Source: Delta-02 sp964513565 (GTDB taxonomy: Bacteria; Desulfobacterota; Syntrophorhabdia; Syntrophorhabdales; Syntrophorhabdaceae). From it: 64,000 nt of DNA. A program made the position numbers and the translations under genes. The DNA is taken from assembly GCA_964513565.1 (NCBI GenBank), contig CAZENE010000001.1, positions 124,001 to 188,000 on the forward strand, written 5' to 3'. Below, piece after piece: positions 18,305 to 27,809 of the stretch. How positions within the stretch are numbered: position 1 is the first letter of the stretch; every line of letters begins with the position of its first letter. Below the pieces are notes generated by a model. It saw nothing but the letters and a program-made list of their open reading frames with translations, did no database searches and was not told the DNA's origin.

Positions 18305-18751
18305 GTGCTCAGGCCGACGAAGATCCTTGTGCCGACCGATTTTTCGGAATCGTCAGATAAGGCTCTCAAACAGGGGATCGATATTGCACGGCAGTATAAT
18401 GCTGAATTGCATCTGTTCCATGTAATACCCGTCGACCTGACGTACGCGCTGTCCGACTGTGCGATATCGGTTCACGCCATCGAAGCATTTGAAAGGCAAC
18501 AGGTCGAAGGGGCGTTTCAAAGATTGAAGGAGCAACTCACAAAGTGTCCGGGATGCGAGGACCTTAAAATAAGCCTCGATGTCGCAAAGGGGATCGCCTA
18601 CGAGGAGATTTTAAGGCGGGAGAAGGAGAACGGAATAGACCTTATCGTCACCGCTTCTCTGGGAAAAAGCGGGCTTGCAAAGTATTTCGTAGGTTCGGTC
18701 GCGAGAAACGTACTCAAGAAAGCCAGGTGCCCGGTGCTCCTGACCAGGTGA
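18305..18751 (+). CDS. Universal stress protein (UspA family), second copy
   Basis: 148 residues with a GTG start, GGGAGAG lying just upstream. It opens like its neighbour (LRPTKILVPTDFSESSDKAL) and has the ATP-binding block GKSGLAKYFVGSVARNVL and the ending CPVLLTR. It is probably a tandem duplicate of the preceding gene, 34 bp away. Two cysteines in TKCPGCEDL are not seen in the first copy. Confidence 0.92.
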   Translation: MLRPTKILVPTDFSESSDKALKQGIDIARQYNAELHLFHVIPVDLTYALSDCAISVHAIEAFERQQVEGAFQRLKEQLTKCPGCEDLKISLDVAKGIAYEEILRREKENGIDLIVTASLGKSGLAKYFVGSVARNVLKKARCPVLLTR

Positions 18752-19061
18752 GGACGAAGAGTTTATGGCCAGGATCCTCCGATGCACCCCGGTCCGGGAA
18801 GACATACTGCAATGAGACAGTTCAGAGTTTGATCGTATCCGCATCAAGAACAGGGATGAACTGTGTCGGATGCCCGTCGTCACAAACTTAAGCGGATCGT
18901 TACATACTATCGACGGGCGATGAATTAAACGGTGTTCGCACGTCTGGGCCTCGTCATCCTTGCATAGCCCTCTCAGATACCTGGCACAAATAAATCGGAC
19001 CACCATAAGGCTAATTTTATCACATAAACGGCATTATTTCCTGCTTGCAGGGAATCGGTTT
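18752..19061. other. 310-bp gene-free stretch
   Basis: No credible gene is seen between the second Usp gene and the end of nrdJ. The only structure noticed is GCCCGTCG (18872-18879) matched by CGACGGGC (18911-18918) with a 31-nt loop, which could act as a weak terminator for either convergent transcript. Confidence 0.5.
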
Positions 19062-20699
19062 TCAGCAGGTTTGGTGTGTCCGGCAGGACAGTATCTGGGC
19101 GTCCCGGCTCGTGTCGCGGAACACTGTAATTCCTTTCAGTCCCATCTCGTATGCCTTTATGCAGATCGCCCGGATATCTTCGGGCGTCGTGGCGGCGTTC
19201 AGGTTGATGGTCTTTGAGACCGCATTGTCGATGTGGTCCTGAAACGCTTTCTGAATGGCACAATGCCATTCGGGACTGACGTCGTATGCCTTCCTGAACA
19301 ATTTTTTCAGCCGGTCCGGGTCTGTGGTGCTCTGCATCTTTTTATACAGGGGGTCTATGATATCAACGCAGAGTCCCCCGAAGAGTATCCGTGAATATTT
19401 GACGTCGTAGACCGGTTCAACGCCGCTCGATGTGCCGGCGAGTATGCTTAGCGTCCCGGTCGGAGCGATCGTAGTTGTTGTTGCATTTCTCAGGGGCATA
19501 CCCTTTTTCCCCCAGCTGCTTCCCCTGTAGTTGGGGAATACGCCGCGTTCCGCTGCGAGCTCCCGGGATGCCATTTTGGATTCACTATTTATGAAGCTCA
19601 TGAGCTCCCGCGCAGTGTCGACGGCCTCAAGAGAATCGTACGGGATGCCGAGCTTGACGAGCATATGGGCAAACCCCATCACGCCAAGGCCTATTTTCCT
19701 GTTCGCCTGGGTTATGTCTTTGACGGCCTGAATGGGATATCTGCCGGCGTCGATCGTATCATCAAGAAAACGCACGGCATTATGAACGAGCACCTTAAGT
19801 CTGTCATAATCTATCCGGCCATTCCGCACCATCTTTGCGCAATCTATAGACCCGAGGCAGCACGATTCATAGGGAAGCAAAGGTTGCTCACCGCAAGGGT
19901 TGGTGGCTTCTATCACGCCCAGTTGAGGGGTGGGATTGGACCTGTTGATAGTATCGATAAAAATGAGCCCCGGTTCGCCCGATTCCCAAGCGCATCGCGC
20001 TATCAGATCCATGAGATCAACGGCCATTATTTTCCGCACTACCTCCCCGTTGCGCGGATTGACGAGAGGGAAGGGCTCGTTTTTCAGGCAGCATTGGAAA
20101 AATTCATCGGTGACAGCGACAGAGAGATTGAAATTTGGAAGCTCGCTTGGATCGTTCTTTATCGTTATAAATTCCTCTATATCCGGATGGTCGATCCGCA
20201 GGACGCCCATATTCGCCCCTCTACGGGTGCCGCCCTGCTTTATGACCTCTGTCGCCATATTAAAGACCCTTATGAAGGATACCGGTCCGCTCGCCGCTCC
20301 CATGGTAGATCGTACGATATCGCCTTTCGGCCTCAACCGCGAAAAGGAGAACCCGGTGCCCCCTCCACTCTGATGGATTTTCGCCGTTTCCTTGACAGAT
20401 TCGAAAATTGAATCCAGCGAATCTTCAATGGGCAGGACAAAGCATGCCGCCAGTTGACCTAAATGACGCCCGGCATTCATCAGGGTCGGCGAATTCGGCA
20501 GGAATTCAAGGTCATACATCATTTGAAAATATGCATCGACGATTTTTCGCCGGGATGCTCCATCGCGGGAGCCGTCCGATCCGGCGACATGATCGGCCAC
20601 ACGGAGGAACATCTCCTCGACAGTCTCTGTCGGTGTCCCCGCCTCATCCCTGGCGAGATATCGTTTTTCCAGTACTTTCAGGGCGATCTCATCGATCAT
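19062..20699 (-). CDS. nrdJ: Adenosylcobalamin-dependent (class II) ribonucleotide reductase
   Basis: 545 residues. Makes deoxyribonucleotides without oxygen or a glycyl radical, using B12. It has LAACFVLPIEDSL with the first redox cysteine, HQSGGGTGFSFSRLRP, the finger-loop NPCGEQPLLPYESCCLGSI with the catalytic Cys-Glu pair, and the PTGTLSILAGTSSGVEP loop. The C-terminal tail ends SCRTHQTC, supplying the swinging cysteine pair used for re-reduction. It lacks the long C-terminal extension of the largest NrdJ forms. It stands alone; no cobalamin riboswitch was seen upstream. Confidence 0.95.
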   Translation of the reverse strand: MIDEIALKVLEKRYLARDEAGTPTETVEEMFLRVADHVAGSDGSRDGASRRKIVDAYFQMMYDLEFLPNSPTLMNAGRHLGQLAACFVLPIEDSLDSIFESVKETAKIHQSGGGTGFSFSRLRPKGDIVRSTMGAASGPVSFIRVFNMATEVIKQGGTRRGANMGVLRIDHPDIEEFITIKNDPSELPNFNLSVAVTDEFFQCCLKNEPFPLVNPRNGEVVRKIMAVDLMDLIARCAWESGEPGLIFIDTINRSNPTPQLGVIEATNPCGEQPLLPYESCCLGSIDCAKMVRNGRIDYDRLKVLVHNAVRFLDDTIDAGRYPIQAVKDITQANRKIGLGVMGFAHMLVKLGIPYDSLEAVDTARELMSFINSESKMASRELAAERGVFPNYRGSSWGKKGMPLRNATTTTIAPTGTLSILAGTSSGVEPVYDVKYSRILFGGLCVDIIDPLYKKMQSTTDPDRLKKLFRKAYDVSPEWHCAIQKAFQDHIDNAVSKTINLNAATTPEDIRAICIKAYEMGLKGITVFRDTSRDAQILSCRTHQTC

Positions 20700-20734
20700 A
20701 TGCCTTCCTCGTTTACATAGTACGCAGCGCCACA

Positions 20735-20991
20735 GGGGGTGTCAAGCTTCCGGTAATCGGCACGACGAACAGCGCTGCCGCTCTCGCCATATCGGACTTT
20801 GCCAGAAGAGAAAAGATCCCGTTCATCGTCACTGATGCAAAAAGTCAGAAGATAACCGGCGAGATGGCAGGCCACCTTGCCCATTTTTTGGGGTTACAAA
20901 AAAGGCCGCCGGATACGGTTTTCTGATCGCGGCCGACATCGTTGGTATCCCCGGCAAAGGCTACCTGCCGAACTGCGATGAGGCGTTGAAG
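20735..20991 (+). pseudogene. Remnant of a LivK-like periplasmic binding protein
   Basis: About 20735-20880 reads LPVIGTTNSAAALAISDFAR and goes on through IPFIVTDAKSQKITGE, which resembles the ligand-binding core of branched-chain amino acid type ABC solute-binding proteins. The frame then breaks. A second fragment in another frame (about 20890-20991, GYGFLIAADIVGIPGKGYLP) continues to a stop; its family was not recognised and it may come from a different gene. No start, signal peptide or partner permease is present. This is probably decayed sequence between nrdJ and yihY. Confidence 0.4.
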
Positions 20992-21001
20992 ACCAGAAAT
21001 A

Positions 21002-22318
21002 TTAATCGATATACTTGATTTTGATTTCAGCTGAAGAACGGTCCATTTCTGCCAAAAGCGTACGCAGCGACTCGGCTGCTGCGTCATTCTGATCTATGGG
21101 AAGGCTGCCTATCTGGGCGGTCTTTTCATATGCATTTATGACCTCCCTTACAGTTGTCTCGCTGATGGGACGCGCCGACTGGTATGCGGACCCCCGCCGG
21201 GGGTTTCGCGTTATCTCGGATATAAGGTTGACATCCACAAGTTCAAGAATGATATGCCTGACGAAGCGGTCGGGGATCGCAAGTTTTTTCGCGATCTGGC
21301 CTGAGGTCAGGGGCGCGAGCCCCTTTTCGAACCTTTTTACGAGGAGATGGAAGATGCGCAGCATAATAAGTCGCCTGCCTGCCGCGCCTATCCGTGAAAA
21401 ATCAGGGTGAAAGCCGTAGGTTTTGGAGTTTTCCATCGCATTCGCCGTTTCCGCTCCAAAAAGAACTATCAGCCAGCTGATCTGCAGGTATGCGAGAAAG
21501 AGGGGAATTGCCGCGAAACTGCCGTAGATCGCGCTCTTCATAGAGACGCCGATCTGGAACTTTATGTAAGCCCATTGCACGACCTGGATGAGGACACCCG
21601 ATACGATCGCGGCAACCGCTGCAGACCGGAAGGGTATCCGGGTGTTCGGCATAACCAGAAAGAGGAGGACGAGCAGCGCACAAATGGATATATAGGGGAG
21701 AAGCTTGAGGAGAAATAATATCGGGCCTCCCAGGATAGTGATATCGCTTATGAAGCCCCGCACCTGGCCCGCTATCAAAACATTGACGCTGCTCCATAAG
21801 GCAAAAAAGATAGGGGCAAGTATGATCACTGAAAGATAATCCGTAAATTTGCGTACAATGGTTCGCGACTGCCGCGCTTCCCAGATGTTGTTGAAGCTTT
21901 TCTCCGTCCGGCTCAGAATCGAGATGACCGTCCAGAAAAGTATAATGACGCCGAATCCGACGATCACCTCGCCTCTTGCGTTCGCGAGAAGCGAGCGTGA
22001 AAACTCTATGATCTTCGCGGTAATATCGGCCTGCCAGTTCATATCCTTACCCAGTTGTATTATCTGGCGGACGATCAGTTTTTCAAGCCCGAATCCCTTG
22101 GCGATGGCGAACAGGACGGCTAAGAGGGGGACTATGTTCAGAATGGAATAATACGTCAAGACGGAGGCGCTGCGCTGGCAATCGTCTTTTTGAAACCTTA
22201 CCGCCGCCATGACAACTATCCTCAAAATACGCAGAAGCCATGCCCTGGCCGGAGAGCACGTTTCGAGATTGGCCCTCCAGAGACCGTTTTTTAGAAAATC
22301 CGATATTCTCGATATCAT
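21002..22318 (-). CDS. YihY/BrkB-family inner-membrane protein
   Basis: About 438 residues from ATG 22318; an ATG at 22348 is possible, and neither has a strong Shine-Dalgarno. About six membrane segments fit the YihY (formerly ribonuclease BN) family, with FQKDDCQRSASVLTYYSILN preceding the first and the later blocks VLIQVVQWAYIKFQIG and FAAIPLFLAYLQISWLIVLFG. After about residue 290 a soluble winged-helix-like tail follows (TSGQIAKKLAIPDRFVRHII). Function in the family is unclear; substrate export has been suggested. It is divergent from fdhA. Confidence 0.88.
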   Translation of the reverse strand: MISRISDFLKNGLWRANLETCSPARAWLLRILRIVVMAAVRFQKDDCQRSASVLTYYSILNIVPLLAVLFAIAKGFGLEKLIVRQIIQLGKDMNWQADITAKIIEFSRSLLANARGEVIVGFGVIILFWTVISILSRTEKSFNNIWEARQSRTIVRKFTDYLSVIILAPIFFALWSSVNVLIAGQVRGFISDITILGGPILFLLKLLPYISICALLVLLFLVMPNTRIPFRSAAVAAIVSGVLIQVVQWAYIKFQIGVSMKSAIYGSFAAIPLFLAYLQISWLIVLFGAETANAMENSKTYGFHPDFSRIGAAGRRLIMLRIFHLLVKRFEKGLAPLTSGQIAKKLAIPDRFVRHIILELVDVNLISEITRNPRRGSAYQSARPISETTVREVINAYEKTAQIGSLPIDQNDAAAESLRTLLAEMDRSSAEIKIKYID

Positions 22319-22653
22319 ATCCCTGGGCCCTTTACAAGAATGTTCCACATACCGCGGCAGCAGTCAAGGATGAAGCAACCGATCCTTAAAACTCGATCTT
22401 CCTGGCAGGGGCAAATCCTCAAAACAATCAGCTGCGACCCCATTTTTCCGTAACGATGGTAATAATATCGGAATATTGTTCCACATCACAGCTTATTGGT
22501 TTTTGTATTCATAATCAAGTAGTTAGCAAACACGCCGACCAAAAAAATGTCGTTTTTTCATTTGGAAAAACAGGCCATAAAGGTATAAAATAAACATAAA
22601 CTTTTACCAGACGATACGAAGGTAGTGCACATACTCAATGGGGGTTATTTTTC
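22319..22653. other. Divergent intergenic region of yihY-like and fdhA
   Basis: 335 bp, AT-rich toward fdhA, without a gene. Apart from the promoter proposed at 22562-22589 no repeat or riboswitch was recognised. Confidence 0.5.
22562..22589 (+). promoter_or_regulatory. Possible promoter for fdhA
   Basis: TTGGAA (22562-22567) and TATAAA (22584-22589) with a 16-bp spacer, 65 bp before the fdhA start. The -35 match is weak. Confidence 0.35.
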
Positions 22654-25353
22654 ATGGATACGATAACGATTACGATTGACGGCAGGCAGGTTACAGGGGA
22701 AAGAGGCCAGACCATAATGGAGGTGGCCAATGCAAACGGCATTGATATACCGCATCTGTGTTACCATCCTAAGCTGAGCAAGACCGGTGCGTGCCGGTTG
22801 TGCCTTGTAAGAATAGACGGCAAGATGCTCAAGACGTCATGCACCGAATTTGCAATGGATGGCATGACTGTGGTCACGGAAGACGAGGCGATCAGAAATA
22901 TCCGGAAATGGCTTCTCGGCCTTCTCCTGTTGGAGGGCGATCATAACTGCCTTTATTGCGATGCGGATGGTGATTGCGAACTGCAGAGATACGTGAAAAT
23001 GTATAATGTCGAGCGCCCCGATGAAGATTTCCCGCGGGTCCCGCGCGAAGTGGATTACGTTACAAGCAATGCAATTAAAAGAAATGAGAATCGGTGCATC
23101 CTCTGCGGAAGGTGCATAAGGGCCTGTAAAGAGGTGCAGGTTCAGAATGTCTGGGGCTTCACCGAGCGGGGAAGCCAGACCCATCTTATTGCTGACGACG
23201 ACAAGAGGATCGGTGAATCAAGCTGTGTTAAATGCGGGGCCTGCGTTCAGTTATGCCCGACCGGCGCCCTCACATTTCAGCCAGTCCTCGGCGAGGGGCT
23301 GAACTGGGAATTGAAGAAGGAATCAAGCATTTGCATATACTGCGGCGTTGGGTGCAAGATAGATTTTTACACGAATAAAGAGGGCCTGCTTGTCAAGACC
23401 ATAGGAAATGATGACGGTCCGAACAAAGGACATCTCTGCATAAAGGGCAGGTTCGGGTTCGATTTTGTCCAGAAACCCCACAGGCTCAAAGCGCCGCTGA
23501 TAAAAAAAGACGGAGAGTTTGTCGAGGTGAGCTGGGATGAGGCCCTCGATTTCGTTGCAGATAAATTAAAGGCGATCAAAAAACAGGATGGTCCCGATGC
23601 GATAGCCGCGCTTTCTTCGGCAAAATGCACGAACGAAGAGAATTATCTCATGCAGAAGTTTATGCGCGGGGCGATAGGCACCAATAACGTGGACCACTGC
23701 GCGCGTCTCTGACACAGTTCGACCGTCGCCGGTCTGGCGGCTGTTTTCGGTTCAGGCGCAATGACGAATTCCATTCGGGAGATACCGGAATCCGAAGGTT
23801 TCCTGATCATCGGTTCGAATACGACCGAGAATCACCCCGTTATCGGGTCAATGATAAAGAACGAGGTCCAGAATAAAAAGAAAAAACTTGTTGTCGTCGA
23901 TCCGCGCAAGATCGAACTTGCCAAATTTGCCGACTATCACTTCCCTATCAGGCCAGGCACGAATATAGCCATTCTCAACGGGTTCATGCATGTCATAGTC
24001 AAGGAAGGCCTGCATGACAAGACTTTCGTGGAGACCCGGACCGAGGGTTTTGAAGAGCTCAAGAAAACTCTTGAGAAATATACCCCGCAGTATGTCGCAG
24101 AGATCTGCGGGCTCAATAATCCCGACGATATCGTTGCGGCGGCGCGCCTGATGGCCTCGATCAAACCGCTCGCGCTCTATTACTCAATGGGTATAACCCA
24201 ATTTGTCTCGGGCGTGAACGGTGTTAAATCGACCGCCAATTTTCAGATGCTTCTTGGAAACATGGGAATTCCGGGCGGCGGCGTCAATCCGCTGCGCGGT
24301 CAGAACAACGTACAGGGCGCATGTGACATGGGTGCACTGCCCGCCTCGTATCCCGCCTACCAGCCGGTTGCCAGCGAAGATAATAAAAATAAATTCGAGG
24401 AACTATGGGGGGTAACTGACCTTTCTACGAAACCGGGCCTGACCCTTGTTGAAATGATGAATGCCGCTCATTCCGGTGATATGAAGGCAATGTATATCAT
24501 GGGAGAAAACCCCGTGATGTCAGACCCCAACCAGAGCCACGTTATTGAAGCCCTTGAGAACCTGGAACTTCTTGTCGTTCAGGATATTTTTCTTACGGAA
24601 ACCGCGCAATATGCCGATGTTGTCCTGCCCGCATGCGCATTTCTCGAAAAGGAAGGGTCGGTGACAAATACAGAACGCCGCGTCCAGCCGATGCACAGGG
24701 TCCTCGAACCTGCACCGCTCGTGCGCGATGACTGGTGGATAACAATGCAGCTCGCCAACCGGATGGGTGCCAAATGGGAATACGAGGAGGCCAGGGATAT
24801 TTTTGCCGAGATCCGCAAGGTAACCCCGTCATATGCAGGGATAACCTACAGCCGGATCGAAAAGGAGTTGATCCAGTGGCCCTGCCCGACAACGGACCAT
24901 CCGGGAACCCAGCTCCTTCATCGGGACAATTTTTCGCGGGGCAAGGGCCTGTTTACGGCTATAGACTATACACCACCCTTCGAAGAGACCGACCGGGAGT
25001 ATCCGCTCGTTTTAACAACAGGAAGGGTCCTTGCGCAGTTCCATACCGGCACGATGTCGCGGAACTCGAAAGTGCTTGAGGAGACAGCCCCCGAAGGCTT
25101 TGTCGAGGTCCATCCCAACGATGCAAGCAACCTTAATATTAGTGACGACGAACTGGTCTCGGTTTCGACACGGCGTGGAAGCATCCGGATAAAGGCAAAG
25201 GTTGTTAAGCGGTCCAAACCCAATGTTGTGTTTATTCCCTTCCATTTTTATGAATCCTGTGCAAACAGGCTCACCGTAGATTGCCTCGATCCCGTGTGCA
25301 AGATACCGGAATATAAGGTTTGCGCCTGTAAGGTGGAAAAAATAGTTGCCTAA
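22654..25353 (+). CDS. fdhA: Formate dehydrogenase alpha subunit, selenocysteine-containing
   Basis: 899 residues if the in-frame TGA at 23710-23712 (codon 353) is read as selenocysteine. The context CARL-Sec-HSSTVAGL matches the Mo/W formate dehydrogenase active site, and the same frame continues to 25353. It oxidises formate or reduces CO2 at a molybdopterin centre. Domain order: plant-type [2Fe-2S] (Cys 36, 47, 50, 62), His-ligated [4Fe-4S] (DHNCLYCDADGDC), two ferredoxin clusters (CILCGRCIRAC and CVKCGACVQLC), then the molybdopterin domain opened by CIYCGVGC. The NuoG-like front end indicates a soluble enzyme passing electrons to ferredoxin or to a NuoEF-type partner. No beta subunit gene is adjacent, so the partner is encoded elsewhere, perhaps by the hydrogenase loci. 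Confidence 0.95.
23713..23755 (+). promoter_or_regulatory. Bacterial SECIS element of fdhA
   Basis: Directly after the TGA codon. The stem GTCGCC (23725-23730) / GGCGGC (23736-23741) is capped by the loop GGTCT, the same apical GGUCU-type loop as the Escherichia coli fdhF SECIS, at the expected distance. It recruits SelB with selenocysteyl-tRNA. Confidence 0.85.
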
Positions 25354-25372
25354 CGTAAAAGGGTATGTTCGG

Positions 25373-25402
25373 GCCCGGGAAGACATCTCCCGGGCTTTTT
25401 TT
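25373..25402 (+). terminator. Rho-independent terminator after fdhA
   Basis: GCCCGGGA / TCCCGGGC 8-bp perfect stem with a 7-nt loop, followed by seven T. It lies 20 bp after the fdhA stop. Confidence 0.93.
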
Positions 25403-25546
25403 ATTTGTGTCAGGCTGACTTACAGCATGAAGTATGCTCCATGGACTTGTAGTGCCTCGGAACCGCCCTGGTGCTGAGCTGTATGCCGGGTGGTGTGGAA
25501 GGACGTGGAGGGGCGATGCCGCCTGTTACCTGATTTTATTTAAATT

Positions 25547-25975
25547 TTATGGCAATATATCGATCAGTTCCAGATCAAATACCAATTCTTTTCCTGCGAG
25601 GGGATGATTGAGATCGAGCGTGACGTCGGCATCCGTCACTTCCAGGATAACCGCACGGGTCGAGGCGCCCCGGGATGACTGAACGTCGAGCCTTATTCCC
25701 GGGCGAAGCTTGATAGTTTCGGGTATACGCGACCGGGCAATGACGGCACAGAGGTCTTCCCTGTGCGGGCCATACGCTTCTTCCGGTTGAACAAGGACCG
25801 TTTTCTTATCGCCGGCTCGCATACCGATGACGCTCTTTTCGAATCCCGGGATGACCGCGCCTTTGCCTATGATAAAAACGAAAGGTTCTTTTTCAAGGGA
25901 TGAATCAAAAATGGTCCCATCCCTTAATGATCCCTTATAGTGGACCTTCACCTTGTCATTGGTCTTAGCCCGCAT
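25547..25975 (-). CDS. FKBP-type peptidyl-prolyl isomerase, SlyD-like
   Basis: 142 residues from ATG 25975, six bases after GGAGG; longer in-frame starts lack a site. FKBP core with KVKVHYKGSLRDGTIFDSS, VIPGFEKSVIGMRAGDKKTV and the inserted flap domain (APYGPHRED-like stretch EEAYGPHREDLCAV), then DLNHPLAGKELVFDLELIDI. This is the SlyD/FkpA short class that speeds proline isomerisation and chaperones folding. No His-rich metal-binding tail is present. It is followed upstream by a second copy, so the pair is a tandem duplication. Confidence 0.92.
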   Translation of the reverse strand: MRAKTNDKVKVHYKGSLRDGTIFDSSLEKEPFVFIIGKGAVIPGFEKSVIGMRAGDKKTVLVQPEEAYGPHREDLCAVIARSRIPETIKLRPGIRLDVQSSRGASTRAVILEVTDADVTLDLNHPLAGKELVFDLELIDILP

Positions 25976-26091
25976 CAACGCCTCCGTAAGGAAAGATACC
26001 TCGTTGCCGAGCGGCACGTAAGCAAAATGTCCGCGATGATATTTTTGTAACCCAACTGGATTATTGAAGTCAATCTCAGGGCTTGGTTCTT

Positions 26092-26520
26092 TTAAACAAT
26101 CTCTACAAGCTGTATCTCAAAAGTTAAGTCCTGCCCGGCCAGAGGATGATTAAGATCAAGAGCGACGTCCGTCTCGGTAATATCCCGCACCACCGCACGG
26201 GCGATCCCTCCTTCTGTAGAGCGGACCTGAAGGATCATCCCGAGGGACAACTCAAGTTCCGGCGGCACCTGCGAGCGCGGAACAACGGCCAAAAGATCGT
26301 TATTGTACGGACCGTAGGCTTGTTCAGCCGGGATAGATACCTTCTTGGATTCCCCGATCTTCATGCCGATGACCCCATTTTCAAATCCTGGTATCACCAT
26401 CTGCTGCCCGATAGTAAACTCAAGGGGTTCCGTGTCGCGCGAGGAATCAAACTCCGTATCGTCGGAGAGAGTTCCCGTATAATGAACTTTTACAGTATCA
26501 CCTGTTTTTGCTGCTGTCAC
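26092..26520 (-). CDS. FKBP-type peptidyl-prolyl isomerase, SlyD-like, second copy
   Basis: 142 residues with a GTG start at 26520 preceded by GGAGG. It has TVKVHYTGTLSDDTEFDSS, IPGFENGVIGMKIGESKKVS, EQAYGPYNNDLLAVVPR and DLNHPLAGQDLTFEIQLVEI. It is clearly similar along its length to the next gene downstream. The insert-in-flap domain is present and a metal-binding tail is absent. The two isomerases are separated by 116 bp and may share a transcript. Confidence 0.92.
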   Translation of the reverse strand: MTAAKTGDTVKVHYTGTLSDDTEFDSSRDTEPLEFTIGQQMVIPGFENGVIGMKIGESKKVSIPAEQAYGPYNNDLLAVVPRSQVPPELELSLGMILQVRSTEGGIARAVVRDITETDVALDLNHPLAGQDLTFEIQLVEIV

Positions 26521-26565
26521 TATACCTCCATTTTCTAATTCGCGGTGGCGTATTCACCGCGCCTT

Positions 26566-26829
26566 TTATCTGCGCCGCCCCTGCCCGCGGGGCCTTTCCT
26601 TTTGAGGCCGTGCATCGTCGATGCGCAGGACCCTGCCCTCGAACTCTTTCCCGTTTAGCGCTTGTTTTGCCTTTTCGGCATCTTCTGCCGTCATCTGCAC
26701 GAAACCGAATCCCTTTCCTTCGACAACCCGTGCGTCTTTTACGTCCCCGTATTCTGCAAATAAGTTCCGCAACTGTTCGCCTGTGACTGCGTACGTGAGG
26801 TTACCGACATAAAGCCTGCCCTCATTCAT
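26566..26829 (-). CDS. RRM-domain RNA-binding protein
   Basis: 87 residues from ATG 26829, which has GGGGAGG eight bases upstream; in-frame sequence further upstream is not needed. A single RNA-recognition motif has RNP2 LYVGNL and RNP1 KGFGFVQM, and a basic Arg/Gly-rich tail (RPRGQGRRR). Small RRM proteins of this kind in bacteria are often cold- or stress-induced RNA chaperones; that role is inferred from the family. Intergenic sequence separates it from the divergent SYLF gene. Confidence 0.93.
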   Translation of the reverse strand: MNEGRLYVGNLTYAVTGEQLRNLFAEYGDVKDARVVEGKGFGFVQMTAEDAEKAKQALNGKEFEGRVLRIDDARPQKERPRGQGRRR

Positions 26830-27054
26830 AAAAAATACCTCCCCTTGCCCGGGGGCTTTGCACATTTCAAACGAGAAGGGTGTTTTTCCCGTGAAACATG
26901 GAAGGAAAAAGAGAAAAGAACCTGAAAGCGGGTATTGACTCATTCCCTTTTGGGGAACCCTACTATATATAAGGTTATAATAAAACGCTTTGCAGGCATT
27001 GACAAGGGAAAAGTATTTCTTTACGATGTAGGGAAAATTGCTGGAGGGTTCACT

Positions 27055-27765
27055 GTGAAAAGGATTTCCCCATGTTTGTCAGGTTTTCTCTGCATGTTGA
27101 TCATATCTTGCCTGTTTGTCTTTCCGTGTAAAGCCGCCGCAGACGATCTTACCCAGGCCAGGCACCTGGTCGAAAAAGCCAGGATGACGCTGGAATCTTT
27201 TGCCAGGGCGCCTGAAATGGAGGCAATGAGGATCCTTCTCAAGAACGCTCAGGGTGTTTTTATCGCACCTCAGATACTGAGAGGCGCTTTCGTGGTCGGT
27301 GCTTCGGGTGGGAGCGGGGTTTTTGTTGTGCGTGACAGAAACAGGGGTGATTGGGCGGGCCCTGCATTTTATACCATCGGTGAGGTTAGTTTCGGGTTCC
27401 AGATCGGCGGCGACGCTTCTGAAGTAGTCCTCCTTGCGATGACTGAACGGGGCGTGAACGCGCTCCTGTCGAGCAGCGTAAAACTCGGCGGCGATGTCGG
27501 CGTAGCCGTCGGCCCGGTGGGCATCGGGGCCGAAGCGTCAACGGCAAATTTAAGCGCTGATATCGTAAGTTTTTCACGCTCGCGGGGTCTCTATGGCGGG
27601 ATATCCCTTGAAGGTGCCGTCGTGGCCGTTCGCGGAGGATTAAACGCCGCATATTACGGGCACAGCACTTCCCCTGCGAATATCCTCATTGCGCGCTCCG
27701 TCCATAACGAGCATGCTGTGCCCCTTCGGTCGGAGATAGAAAAATTAGCCGGAGGGAAGCGCTAA
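27055..27765 (+). CDS. SYLF/Ysc84-domain lipid-binding protein, secreted
   Basis: 236 residues from GTG 27055 with GGAGG just upstream. A signal peptide (about 25 residues, ending CKAAADD) directs it to the periplasm. The rest is a SYLF domain: LLKNAQGVFIAPQILRGAFV, GASGGSGVFVVRD, GPAFYTIGEVSFGFQIGGDA, SADIVSFSRSRGLYGGISLE and a terminal AAYYG. Eukaryotic and bacterial members bind phosphoinositides or other lipids; the bacterial function is uncertain. The murein hydrolase follows at a short distance. Confidence 0.88.
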   Translation: MKRISPCLSGFLCMLIISCLFVFPCKAAADDLTQARHLVEKARMTLESFARAPEMEAMRILLKNAQGVFIAPQILRGAFVVGASGGSGVFVVRDRNRGDWAGPAFYTIGEVSFGFQIGGDASEVVLLAMTERGVNALLSSSVKLGGDVGVAVGPVGIGAEASTANLSADIVSFSRSRGLYGGISLEGAVVAVRGGLNAAYYGHSTSPANILIARSVHNEHAVPLRSEIEKLAGGKR

Positions 27766-27809
27766 AGATTTTCGGTTTCATGGTAACACCAAGCAAAAGG
27801 GATGCCGGT

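Noticed and set aside
23710..23712. Stop codon in the formate dehydrogenase gene, as if a pseudogene
   Set aside because: TGA lies exactly at the active-site position in a conserved CARL-x-HSSTV context with a SECIS hairpin, so it is selenocysteine.
25403..25546. Possible structured RNA between fdhA and the FKBP gene
   Set aside because: No known riboswitch consensus could be matched; only ordinary intergenic sequence after the terminator.
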